Assembly (NCBI GenBank): GCA_024763295.1
Contig: JANTFU010000127.1
Span: 1-6,690 of the forward strand
DNA: 6,690 nucleotides
Reading direction: 5' to 3'
Source of the DNA: Anaerolineales bacterium
GTDB lineage: Bacteria; Chloroflexota; Anaerolineae; Anaerolineales; Villigracilaceae
In this document: piece after piece, positions 1-5,389 of the stretch
Position numbering within the stretch: position 1 is the stretch's first letter
Layout: every line of letters starts with the position of its first letter
The notes under the pieces: generated by a model
Databases searched by the model: none
Told to the model about the DNA's origin: nothing
What the model saw: the letters and a program-made list of their open reading frames with translations, nothing else
Translations under genes and position numbers: made by a program

Positions 1-97
1 GGGCATTTTTCTTCCATCACTGCAAGATTTTGCTCAGTCTAACAGAGTTTTCGTATCTTGAATATATACCAGCGTCTATTTATGCCCAGATGTACTA

Positions 98-367
98 AGC
101 ACTTGTGCAGGGATTTATGTACTCGGCTTTTGCCGTCAGCGCGGACTCTCCACCGATGGCATCCGCATCATTCAACGCATGTATAGCAACCCGATGACCG
201 GTTTAGTCGGCAAATTCGAGCTTGAAATCCAAGTCCCGCCCGAATTTCCCGAAAAGTATCGCCCATCGCTGATTCGCTCCGCAGAACTCTGCGCCGTCAA
301 AAAACACTTTGAGCACCCGCCCGAGTTTGAAATCAGCACCAAAGAAGTGGCAGTAACCGCCGCTTAA
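98..367 (+). pseudogene. OsmC-family protein, C-terminal fragment lacking its N-terminus
   Basis: The open frame reads STCAGIYVLGFCRQRGL, then a beta-rich stretch and SAELCAVKKHF before the stop. In the OsmC/Ohr/YhfA family the cysteine of the TCAG-like motif and the one in the LCAV-like motif form the redox pair that reduces peroxides, so both active cysteines are kept. Family members run about 130-140 residues; here only about 89 match, and the N-terminal 45-50 residues are absent. The frame stays open back to a stop at 59-61, but positions 62-97 do not read like OsmC and hold no ATG, GTG or TTG in frame. The first in-frame ATG is at 179, beyond the first cysteine. I find no OsmC-like N-terminus in any forward frame of bases 1-97. 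Likely a truncated remnant, or a rearrangement or assembly join near position 90. Family assignment is fairly sure; pseudogene status is inferred. Confidence 0.62.
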
Positions 368-369
368 TC

Positions 370-399
370 GAGGGCGACCGCAAGGTCGCTCTTTCTTTT
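370..399 (+). terminator. Intrinsic terminator after the OsmC fragment
   Basis: Arms 370-379 and 384-393 pair around a GCAA tetraloop (380-383), mostly G-C with two G-U wobbles, and are followed by a T-rich run to 399. It starts 2 bases after the OsmC stop codon, the usual place for a rho-independent terminator. Confidence 0.65.
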
Positions 400-401
400 G
401 C

Positions 402-543
402 GATAAAAATGTAACTACCTACCCTCGTGATATACGTCACCGCGAGCGTCTTTTTGCGAAGCGGTCTCCCTCACGGGCAAGGGGATTGCTTCACTCCGAA
501 AAGCATCGGAGTTCGCAATGACGTAGGTAGTTACGATAAAATA
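402..543 (-). repeat. Fold-back (MITE-like) repeat, copy A, with near-matching 9-bp flanks
   Basis: The element proper is 411-534 (124 bp). Its ends are a perfect 12-bp inverted repeat, GTAACTACCTAC at 411-422 and its complement at 523-534. The interior also folds on itself imperfectly, so the whole element can form one long hairpin; a local hairpin pairs ACTCCGA with TCGGAGT. On the minus strand the interior contains CATTGCGA, GATGCTTTTC and GAAGCAATC, the kind of motif seen in widespread bacterial palindromic repeats. The flanks are GATAAAAAT (402-410) and GATAAAATA (535-543), identical over 7 of 9 bases, which fits a degraded target duplication. Removing element and duplication leaves about 48 bp between the OsmC stop and the next start. 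No coding capacity and no transposase nearby. Confidence 0.75.
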
Positions 544-548
544 ACGCT

Positions 549-1013
549 ATGCAATATATCGTTGATGGACATAACCTAATTCCAAAAGTTGGTCTGCGCC
601 TGAATGCGGAAGATGACGAGATGAAGCTGGTTGAGATGCTGCGTGAGTTTTGCCGTATCAAAAAATCGCGTGTAGATGTCTACTTTGACGGCGCACCACC
701 CGGCTACGCCAATGTGCGCAAATTCGGCTATGTAACCGCACATTTTGTCCGCCGAGGACGCACCGCTGACCAAGCCATTCATGCTCGTTTGCGTAAAATG
801 GGCAAGGACGCCAAAAATTGGATTGTGGTCTCTTCCGATCACGAAGTGCAAACAAGTGCCCGTTCTGTGGGAGCAAAGCGGATTTCTTCCAACGAATTTG
901 CACGCGACGTGCAGGACGCTAAATTCGCCGTCTACGAAAACCCAACCGAAGATAAAAAGCTCTCAAAGGGAGAGGTGGATGCGTGGCTGAAGCTCTTTGC
1001 GGGGGATGAATGA
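549..1013 (+). CDS. NYN-domain RNase, YacP/Rae1-like
   Basis: A 154-residue protein with the marks of the NYN (PIN-like) nuclease fold in its YacP branch. VDGHNLI at residues 5-11 gives the first metal-binding aspartate (D6) and N9; VYFDG (44-48) gives D47; RTADQAIHARL (71-81) supplies D74; VSSDHEVQ (94-101) supplies D97. The C-terminal LSKGEVDAWLKLF resembles the usual YacP tail. The best-studied member, Bacillus subtilis Rae1, is a cytoplasmic endonuclease that cuts mRNA in the ribosomal A site; the same role here is an inference from the family. Length is slightly under the roughly 170 residues of Rae1. The ATG at 549 fits because the fold begins at residue 3. There is no convincing Shine-Dalgarno site; a fold-back element ends 14 bp upstream and may affect its expression. 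Confidence 0.85.
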   Translation: MQYIVDGHNLIPKVGLRLNAEDDEMKLVEMLREFCRIKKSRVDVYFDGAPPGYANVRKFGYVTAHFVRRGRTADQAIHARLRKMGKDAKNWIVVSSDHEVQTSARSVGAKRISSNEFARDVQDAKFAVYENPTEDKKLSKGEVDAWLKLFAGDE

Positions 1014-1084
1014 GTTCGCTGAAAAAACCTACTTCTACCTAGAGATGATTGAATATATTTTGCAGTGGAGTCATGAATAGAAAA

Positions 1085-1150
1085 CCAGACATTTTCCTAA
1101 ATTGGAAAAGCGTCGTCCTCGCAAATTTTATTTGTACAAAAGTTGTCTGG
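1085..1150 (-). repeat. Short degenerate relative of the fold-back repeat, copy C
   Basis: The tips CCAGACA (1085-1091) and TGTCTGG (1144-1150) form an inverted repeat. Inside, 1104-1124 read on the minus strand matches 20 of 21 bases of 5154-5174 in copy B (a TTGCGAGGA ... GACGCTTTTCC core). TTTTCC and GGAAAA (1092-1097 and 1104-1109) make a small inner hairpin. The rest of the longer elements, including the GAAGCAATC motif, is missing. GAAAA borders both ends (1080-1084 and 1151-1155), too short to be trusted as a target duplication. Confidence 0.5.
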
Positions 1151-1212
1151 GAAAAAACTCTTATCTTCTTCTAATGCTATTTAGGCAAATTCGGTGTATA
1201 TTATCCACAATG

Positions 1213-1250
1213 ACACTTACGTCTCCCTTTTACTGGTATCAAGTAAGTGT
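1213..1250. other. Inverted repeat with 22-nt loop
   Basis: ACACTTAC (1213-1220) pairs perfectly with GTAAGTGT (1243-1250). The right arm resembles the AGTAAGTGATGA tip of copy B, so this may be a decayed repeat tip, but 8 bp is too short to decide. Confidence 0.3.
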
Positions 1251-1252
1251 TA

Positions 1253-1295
1253 ACCACCCATAGCATGTCCCCCCCATGCTAATTTGAATGGTGGT
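1253..1295. other. Two-tier hairpin with a C-rich loop
   Basis: An outer stem ACCACC/GGTGGT (1253-1258 with 1290-1295) encloses an inner perfect stem TAGCATG/CATGCTA (1261-1267 with 1275-1281) closed by a loop of T and six C. It would fold in either transcript direction. No T-run follows, so it is not a typical terminator. Confidence 0.45.
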
Positions 1296-1309
1296 GTCCC
1301 TCCCCCAAA

Positions 1310-1335
1310 GATCGCCGGACTTTTGTCCGGCGATC
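1310..1335. terminator. Strong hairpin, possibly a bidirectional terminator
   Basis: GATCGCCGGAC (1310-1320) and GTCCGGCGATC (1325-1335) form a perfect 11-bp GC-rich stem around TTTT. CCTCTTT follows on the plus strand and a short TTT on the minus strand. The tails are weak, so termination is plausible but not certain. It could serve the arcA transcript, which has no better terminator in this interval. Confidence 0.5.
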
Positions 1336-1347
1336 CCTCTTTAAGCC

Positions 1348-1383
1348 AAACACCGAGTGTTTTAAAAACACTCGGTGTTTTTT
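1348..1383 (+). terminator. Intrinsic terminator, plus strand
   Basis: AAACACCGAGTGTTT (1348-1362) and its exact complement (1366-1380) form a 15-bp stem with loop TAA. The end of the stem and the next three bases give a run of six T (1378-1383). This is a strong rho-independent terminator for plus-strand transcription, either read-through from the NYN gene 335 bp upstream or a small RNA from this interval. On the minus strand the tail is only TTT followed by GGC. Confidence 0.75.
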
Positions 1384-1402
1384 GATGAGGAATTACGGAG
1401 TC

Positions 1403-1457
1403 CGAAGTCTCCCGACTTCGTGTTTTCATCGACAAGTCAACGTCGGGAGACGTTGAC
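1403..1457. other. Paired hairpins with complementary loops
   Basis: CGAAGTC/GACTTCG (1403-1409 with 1414-1420) closes the loop TCCC; GTCAACGTC/GACGTTGAC (1436-1444 with 1449-1457) closes the loop GGGA. The loops are complementary, and the complementarity extends to 10 bases: GTCTCCCGAC at 1407-1416 and GTCGGGAGAC at 1442-1451. The two hairpins could therefore kiss or be replaced by one long-range stem. The first has TGTTTT after it on the plus strand and may also terminate transcription. Confidence 0.55.
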
Positions 1458-1464
1458 CCAATTT

Positions 1465-2688
1465 CTAAATCGGGTCTCTTAGCACGGGGCAAGTCATACA
1501 ATGCCCGCCGCCGCGACCGCGTCCCAATTCTGAGCCGGGAATGGTAAGAACGGTTATGCCCGCCTGTTCGAGCTTGTGATTCGTCCATTCATTGCGGTCA
1601 TACGCCACGACCACACCGGGTTCCAGCGCGACGACGTTATTGCCGTCATCCCATTGCTCGCGCTCCTGATTGAAGTCGTCGCCGCCGGTTGGAATGATGC
1701 GCAACTCCTTTAAGCCCATTGCAGCACGCACGGCTTCAATCCAACCGTGTTCTTCAACGCGCACATCGGGAACGCCCTTTTTTCCGGGACGATAGGAAAT
1801 CGGCTGGATGCGTTCAATAACCTGCTCATAAATGGTAACCAGATCGCGATCACAGAAGGTGAAGACGGTGTCGAGGTGCATGGAGGCGCGGTCGCGCGGC
1901 ATACGCGCGGCAAGGACATGCGTAGCGGCTTCATGTTCGAAGAGAGTTTGCGCCAACATGCTAACCGCCTGATAGGTCGTGCGTTCGCCCATACCAATCA
2001 GCACAACGCCGTTACCGACCGGCATCACATCCCCGCCTTCGATCATGGCGTTGCCGTAGTCCATATCGGGGTCGCCCCACCAGACATAAAAATCACCATC
2101 CTTGAACTCTGGATGGAATTTGTAAATGGCGCTCAGATGCAGGGATTCCTTACGGCGCGGTGTCCAAAACATGGAGTTGATGGTGACACCGTTATAAATC
2201 CACGAGGAGCTGTCACGCGTGAAAAGCTGGTTGGGTAGCGGGGGTAGCACAAATTCGTTTTCTCCATAGGCTTTTTGCGAGTTGGGGCAAATATCGGTGG
2301 GTAGCTCACCCATGGTCAGCCCACCGATTAGATGCTCGGCGAGTTCGGGCGAATCCATCTCATCCATCCAGGCACGCAGTTCGGCAGCAACACCCACGCC
2401 CACGTCGTAGGGCGTTAACTTGCGATCCAGCACATAGGCGCGACCTTCAGCATCATCTAATACTTCCGAGAGCAGCGTTTGCACATCCATCACCTGCACG
2501 CCGTAGTCTTCACGCATCAGGCGCACAAAAAGGTCGTGATCCTGTTGTGCTCTATGCGTCCAGATGACGTCGTCGAAAAGGAGTTCCTTACAGTTAGAGG
2601 GAGTCAGTCGGCGCATTTCGTGCCCCGGTCGGTGGACGATGACCTTGCGGAGTTTGCCTACTTCGGAGTAGACGCCAAATTTGCTCAT
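1465..2688 (-). CDS. arcA: Arginine deiminase
   Basis: Cytoplasmic hydrolase converting L-arginine to citrulline and ammonia, first step of the arginine deiminase pathway. The 407-residue length is normal for the family. All catalytic elements are present: FTRD (156-159, D159), EGGD (217-220, E217), HLD (271-273, H271 and D273) and the C-terminal GGGHCMTCPV with nucleophile C397, matching the Asp-Glu-His-Asp-Cys set of the Pseudomonas enzyme. I place the start at 2688 because MSKFGVYSEVGKLRKV is the family's usual N-terminus and AAAGGAAA lies 4 bases upstream; a longer in-frame start at 2913 would only translate repeat DNA and overlap rocD. It lies 188 bp downstream of rocD in the same direction, with a fold-back repeat between them and no good promoter seen, so co-transcription is likely. 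No arcB, arcC or arcD is in the window. Confidence 0.96.
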   Translation of the reverse strand: MSKFGVYSEVGKLRKVIVHRPGHEMRRLTPSNCKELLFDDVIWTHRAQQDHDLFVRLMREDYGVQVMDVQTLLSEVLDDAEGRAYVLDRKLTPYDVGVGVAAELRAWMDEMDSPELAEHLIGGLTMGELPTDICPNSQKAYGENEFVLPPLPNQLFTRDSSSWIYNGVTINSMFWTPRRKESLHLSAIYKFHPEFKDGDFYVWWGDPDMDYGNAMIEGGDVMPVGNGVVLIGMGERTTYQAVSMLAQTLFEHEAATHVLAARMPRDRASMHLDTVFTFCDRDLVTIYEQVIERIQPISYRPGKKGVPDVRVEEHGWIEAVRAAMGLKELRIIPTGGDDFNQEREQWDDGNNVVALEPGVVVAYDRNEWTNHKLEQAGITVLTIPGSELGRGRGGGHCMTCPVLRDPI

Positions 2689-2692
2689 GAGA

Positions 2693-2700
2693 TTTCCTTT
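2693..2700 (-). promoter_or_regulatory. arcA ribosome binding site
   Basis: AAAGGAAA on the minus strand, 4 bases before the ATG at 2688 (the AAAGGA core is 6 bases away). It decides the start against the in-frame ATG at 2913. Confidence 0.75.
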
Positions 2701-2752
2701 GGGATAATACGGTTCGAACGTGGGGTGGGTTGATACGGTTTGTGGACAAAAT

Positions 2753-2868
2753 CCAGTCCCTGAGCGGAGGGCTGAACGAAGAGAAGCCCGTAGTCGAAGG
2801 GCGGTGTTTGCAAAAGCTGTCCTTCGTCTGCGCTCCTTCCGCAGGTCGTCGCTCCGCTCAGGAACTGG
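2753..2868. repeat. Fold-back repeat of a second family, between rocD and arcA
   Basis: CCAGTCCCTGAGCGGA (2753-2768) is matched by the complement of 2853-2868 at 15 of 16 bases, and pairing continues loosely inward on both arms to a central loop around 2800-2820. Motifs such as CTGAGCGGAG and GTCGAAGGG are typical of dispersed palindromic repeats in many bacterial genomes. It is unlike copies A-C in sequence. The right end lies 8 bp past the rocD stop. I see no convincing target duplication. In a rocD-arcA transcript it would form a long hairpin in the spacer. Confidence 0.7.
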
Positions 2869-2876
2869 TTTATTGC

Positions 2877-4073
2877 TTACTCCAAAACTTCTTTGATGAC
2901 GCCAACTGCCCAATCAACTTCATCAGCGGTGATGACGAGCGGCGGCGCAAAGCGGATGGTGTGAGTGTGGGTTTCTTTGCAGAGCAAGCCCTTTTTGGCG
3001 AGCGCTTTGACATATTGTTTAGCACCGCCGGCTTCCGGCTCAAACTCGACGGCAATCATCAGCCCGCGTCCGCGAATTTCTTTGATGTGCGGGTTTTCGA
3101 TGGTACGCAACCCCGCAATGAAACGGTCTCCCATTTTGGCGGCGTTTTCAACCATGCCTTCTTCGACCAAAACCTTAAGTGATGTGCGCGCGATGGCTGC
3201 GGCGAGCGGATTGCCGCCAAAAGTGCTGCCATGTTCGCCCGGATTGAGCACGTCCATCACTTCGGAGTTGGAAAGCACGGCAGAAACGGGATAAAAACCA
3301 CCCGAAAGCGCTTTGCCGATCAGGGTCAGGTCGGCTTCGATGCCTTCATGTTCTTCGGCAAGCAATTTTCCCGTGCGTCCCAAGCCGGTTTGGATTTCAT
3401 CGAGGACAAGCATGACGTTATTTTCGGTGCAAATTTCACGCACTTCCTTTAAATAGCCATCGGGCGGGATATTGACACCCGCTTCGCCTTGAATCGGTTC
3501 CACCAAAAAGCCGACCGTATTCGGCGTGATAGCATCGCGCAGGGCTTGAGCATCACCAAAAGGAATTTTTACAAAGCCCGCCGGGAAGGGACCAAAACCA
3601 TTGCGTGAATCAAAATCCGAGCTAAAGCCGACAATCGCAATCGTGCGCCCGTGAAAATTATGCTCGCAGACGATGATTTCAGCTTTATCTTCGGGAACAC
3701 CCTTAACCGTGTAGCCCCATTTGCGCACCACTTTGATGGCACTCTCAACCGCTTCCGCGCCGCTGTTCATCGGCAGGACTTTGTGCGAGTTGGTCAGTTC
3801 GCAGAGTTCTTTGTAGAAAAGTCCCAACTGGTCATTACGGAAGGCGCGCGAGGTAAGCGTAAGTTTTTCCATCTGCTCTTTCGCCGTTGCCATAATCTTC
3901 GGATGGCAATGTCCCTGATTGACTGCCGAGTACGCGCTCAGACAATCGAGATAGCGTTTGCCTTCCACATCTTCAACCCAAACGCCTTCGCCTTTGGTTA
4001 GAACCACGTCCAACGGGGCGTAGTTATGCGCGCCGTACTGGTTTTCGAGGGCTATATAATCTTGCGTCTTCAT
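2877..4073 (-). CDS. rocD: Ornithine--oxo-acid aminotransferase
   Basis: PLP-dependent class III aminotransferase of 398 residues that moves the delta-amino group of ornithine to 2-oxoglutarate, giving glutamate 5-semialdehyde (which cyclises to pyrroline-5-carboxylate) and glutamate. Seen in the sequence: NSGAEAVESA (103-112) for phosphate binding, HNFHGRT (138-144), VEPIQGEAGV (191-200), LDEIQTGLGRTG (224-235) with the PLP-ring aspartate D225, GKALSGGFYP with Schiff-base lysine K254, and STFGGNP (283-289). The N-terminus (YGAHNYAPLDVVL) and HIKEIRGRGLM region are typical of ornithine rather than acetylornithine or GABA enzymes. Start at 4073 is supported by AAAGGAG 6 bases upstream. It heads a likely operon with arcA; together they point to arginine/ornithine catabolism, though citrulline-to-ornithine conversion must come from elsewhere. 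Confidence 0.95.
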   Translation of the reverse strand: MKTQDYIALENQYGAHNYAPLDVVLTKGEGVWVEDVEGKRYLDCLSAYSAVNQGHCHPKIMATAKEQMEKLTLTSRAFRNDQLGLFYKELCELTNSHKVLPMNSGAEAVESAIKVVRKWGYTVKGVPEDKAEIIVCEHNFHGRTIAIVGFSSDFDSRNGFGPFPAGFVKIPFGDAQALRDAITPNTVGFLVEPIQGEAGVNIPPDGYLKEVREICTENNVMLVLDEIQTGLGRTGKLLAEEHEGIEADLTLIGKALSGGFYPVSAVLSNSEVMDVLNPGEHGSTFGGNPLAAAIARTSLKVLVEEGMVENAAKMGDRFIAGLRTIENPHIKEIRGRGLMIAVEFEPEAGGAKQYVKALAKKGLLCKETHTHTIRFAPPLVITADEVDWAVGVIKEVLE

Positions 4074-4079
4074 GTGAAA

Positions 4080-4086
4080 CTCCTTT
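4080..4086 (-). promoter_or_regulatory. rocD ribosome binding site
   Basis: AAAGGAG on the minus strand, 6 bases before the ATG; near-perfect, and the strongest such site in the window. It lies 24 bases downstream of the terminator tail at 4111. Confidence 0.8.
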
Positions 4087-4110
4087 GCTCTTTAAGGCAT
4101 AAAAAAGTTA

Positions 4111-4144
4111 AAAAAAGCCCGATTTTTATAAAAAATCAGGCTTT
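4111..4144 (-). terminator. Intrinsic terminator in the recO-rocD gap; possible attenuator
   Basis: On the minus strand a 14-bp stem (one T-G wobble) with loop TAT, arms 4144-4131 and 4127-4114, ends in seven T, three of them within the stem. It could simply end recO transcription (recO stops 148 bp upstream). Because a TATAAT candidate lies between recO and this hairpin, it also sits in the probable rocD leader and could regulate rocD-arcA by attenuation. The first role is likely, the second speculative. Confidence 0.75.
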
Positions 4145-4233
4145 GCTCAGACTACAACGACAACGACATCTTCTTATCGTTGGTCATCTTTTCAGTTTTG
4201 CTAAAGGCGCTGCCCCTTGCCTTCAACACAGAG

Positions 4234-4262
4234 ATTATAAACCAGATGGACGGGCTTTTCCA
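4234..4262 (-). promoter_or_regulatory. Candidate rocD-arcA promoter
   Basis: A perfect TATAAT on the minus strand at 4239-4234, with TGGAAA (3 of 6 matches to TTGACA) 17 bases further upstream at 4262-4257. Transcription would start near 4227 and give a leader of about 150 nt that contains the terminator at 4144-4111. The -10 box is convincing, the -35 box weak. Confidence 0.45.
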
Positions 4263-4291
4263 GCAATTTGACATCGTCACAGCAGCGTTGC

Positions 4292-5071
4292 TCACAAACG
4301 CCCCTTCAATTCGCCAACTTCGCGGATAAAACGTGGTGAATTCAAGCCTCGCTCTAAAAGATAGGTGAGATAAAACTGCATGAGATTCTCAACTTCGGCG
4401 CTGATTTTCTCGTTTGGATTGGCACGACTGGCTTCTTGGTAAGCACTCCGTTGAAAGTGGCGCAGGTATTTGAGAGCTTCCATACTAATCGGACGCAAGG
4501 CTGGATTCTGGGTAGCACAATCCGGACAGATAATGCCGCCCTCGCCCCCGGAAAAAAATTGATCAACCGGCTCAAGCGGATTGCCACAATGGAGACAGGT
4601 TTGCAGTTGAGGGCGAAAGCCCAAGTAGTCGAGCAGGCGCATTTCGTAATAGCGTGCCACCAGCCAAGGAGGATTCCCATGCGCAAGCCGGTTAAGGCTA
4701 TCCGTAAGCAAGCGGAAGATGGCACCGTTAGCTTCTTCTTCGTCGTAGCTGAAGCGTTGTAACAACTCAACGATGTAGGCTGCCTGTCCGGTCAGGTTTA
4801 GGTTTTCGCGGATGGACACAAAAGCGTTTAGGGTTTCAACCTGTGTAATGATATAAGGTCCACGTGCGGTGGCGAGTTGCAACGTGATGTGTGTAAAGGG
4901 TTGTAAATGTCCGGCTTTGCGTGAGCGCGTTTTGCGGGCGCCTTTGGCTACCGCGCGCAATTTTCCACGCTGGCGCGTGTAGAGGGTGACGAGCCGATCG
5001 GCTTCGCCAAAATCTTTGTGATTGAGCACGACGGCTTCGGCGCGGAAGGAGCGGGGCGTATTTATGGGCAT
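4292..5071 (-). CDS. recO: DNA repair protein RecO
   Basis: RecO of the RecFOR pathway (259 residues, normal length). It binds single-stranded DNA and SSB and, with RecR, helps load RecA at gaps. Seen here: the N-terminal OB-fold entry FRAEAVVLNHKDFGEADRL (9-27), the basic loop GKLRAVAKGARKTRSRKAG (36-54), a helical middle region, and a four-cysteine zinc finger CLHC (159-162) with CPDC (182-185); not all RecO proteins keep this finger. The ATG at 5071 places the OB fold about 9 residues in, as usual; no clear Shine-Dalgarno site precedes it. It is not part of a visible repair operon: the upstream gene is divergent, and a fold-back repeat begins about 55 bp before its start. Confidence 0.95.
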   Translation of the reverse strand: MPINTPRSFRAEAVVLNHKDFGEADRLVTLYTRQRGKLRAVAKGARKTRSRKAGHLQPFTHITLQLATARGPYIITQVETLNAFVSIRENLNLTGQAAYIVELLQRFSYDEEEANGAIFRLLTDSLNRLAHGNPPWLVARYYEMRLLDYLGFRPQLQTCLHCGNPLEPVDQFFSGGEGGIICPDCATQNPALRPISMEALKYLRHFQRSAYQEASRANPNEKISAEVENLMQFYLTYLLERGLNSPRFIREVGELKGRL

Positions 5072-5117
5072 GGATTAAGCGGTTTAACTTGGCGGGCATC
5101 CAACCAAGATAGCGGAA

Positions 5118-5289
5118 ACAATTTTAGTCGTGGTCTTTAAGTAAGTGATGATTTTGCGAGGAGGACGCTTTTCCGACGAAGCAATCTCATCGAGCGCAAA
5201 ATGATTTCTCGACAAAATGGGACTGCTTCGGCGATAAAGCTGCCTCGCAGATTCATGTCATCACTTACTGTAGAACCACCACAATTTTA
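5118..5289 (+). repeat. Fold-back (MITE-like) repeat, copy B, with exact 9-bp direct flanks
   Basis: ACAATTTTA occurs exactly at 5118-5126 and 5281-5289 and brackets the element (5127-5280, 154 bp), as expected for a 9-bp target duplication. The terminal inverted repeats (5129-5151 with 5258-5280) match at 18 of 23 bases, with a perfect inner 12 bp, AGTAAGTGATGA and its complement. The two halves pair further inward: TGCGAGG, GCTTT and CGAAGCA-like blocks recur in order on the complement of the right half, so the element is one long imperfect palindrome with its centre near 5200. The interior (TTGCGAGG, GACGCTTTTCC, GAAGCAATC) is homologous to the minus strand of copy A. It lies between divergent recO and the phosphoesterase gene, with no coding capacity. 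Confidence 0.8.
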
Positions 5290-5389
5290 TGCAAACGTGC
5301 GAGGCGCAGCTTCCCTGATTGTACCTTTTTATTGAAAAGAAGCTGCAATTTTTAAATTTCCGTGTAAAATAGACGCGGATATTTTCATC

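Larger units (their letters stand above)
1014..1464. other. Gene-free interval packed with hairpins
   Basis: Between the converging NYN and arcA genes there is no plausible coding sequence: the short frames here have no ribosome site and no family resemblance. The first third holds a degenerate fold-back repeat (1085-1150). From 1213 to 1476 hairpins follow almost end to end: 1213-1250, 1253-1295, 1310-1335, 1348-1380, 1403-1420, 1436-1457, and a last stem (1455-1464 with 1467-1476) overlapping the arcA stop. Convergent genes often share terminators, but this number of stems is high. I recognise no known RNA family. Confidence 0.6.

Noticed and set aside
1257..1308. G-quadruplex on the minus strand formed by G-runs
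   Set aside because: There are four G-runs, but one loop exceeds 20 bases and the same region forms good ordinary stems.
1747..2238. 163-codon open frame on the plus strand
   Set aside because: It lies antisense inside arcA, whose protein is unmistakable; the frame is a by-product of arcA codon use.
2689..2913. In-frame 75-residue extension of arcA upstream of the chosen start
   Set aside because: It would translate the fold-back repeat and overlap the end of rocD; the family's normal N-terminus and a good Shine-Dalgarno site are at 2688.
2730..3182. 150-codon open frame on the plus strand
   Set aside because: It crosses the fold-back repeat and runs antisense to rocD, with no family resemblance.
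4152..4187. 11-residue leader peptide before the rocD terminator as a separate gene
   Set aside because: No ribosome site and no regulatory codon bias; it is kept only as a possibility within the attenuator finding.
402..5289. CRISPR array
   Set aside because: The repeats are few, far apart and palindromic over their full length, with no regular spacers and no cas genes.
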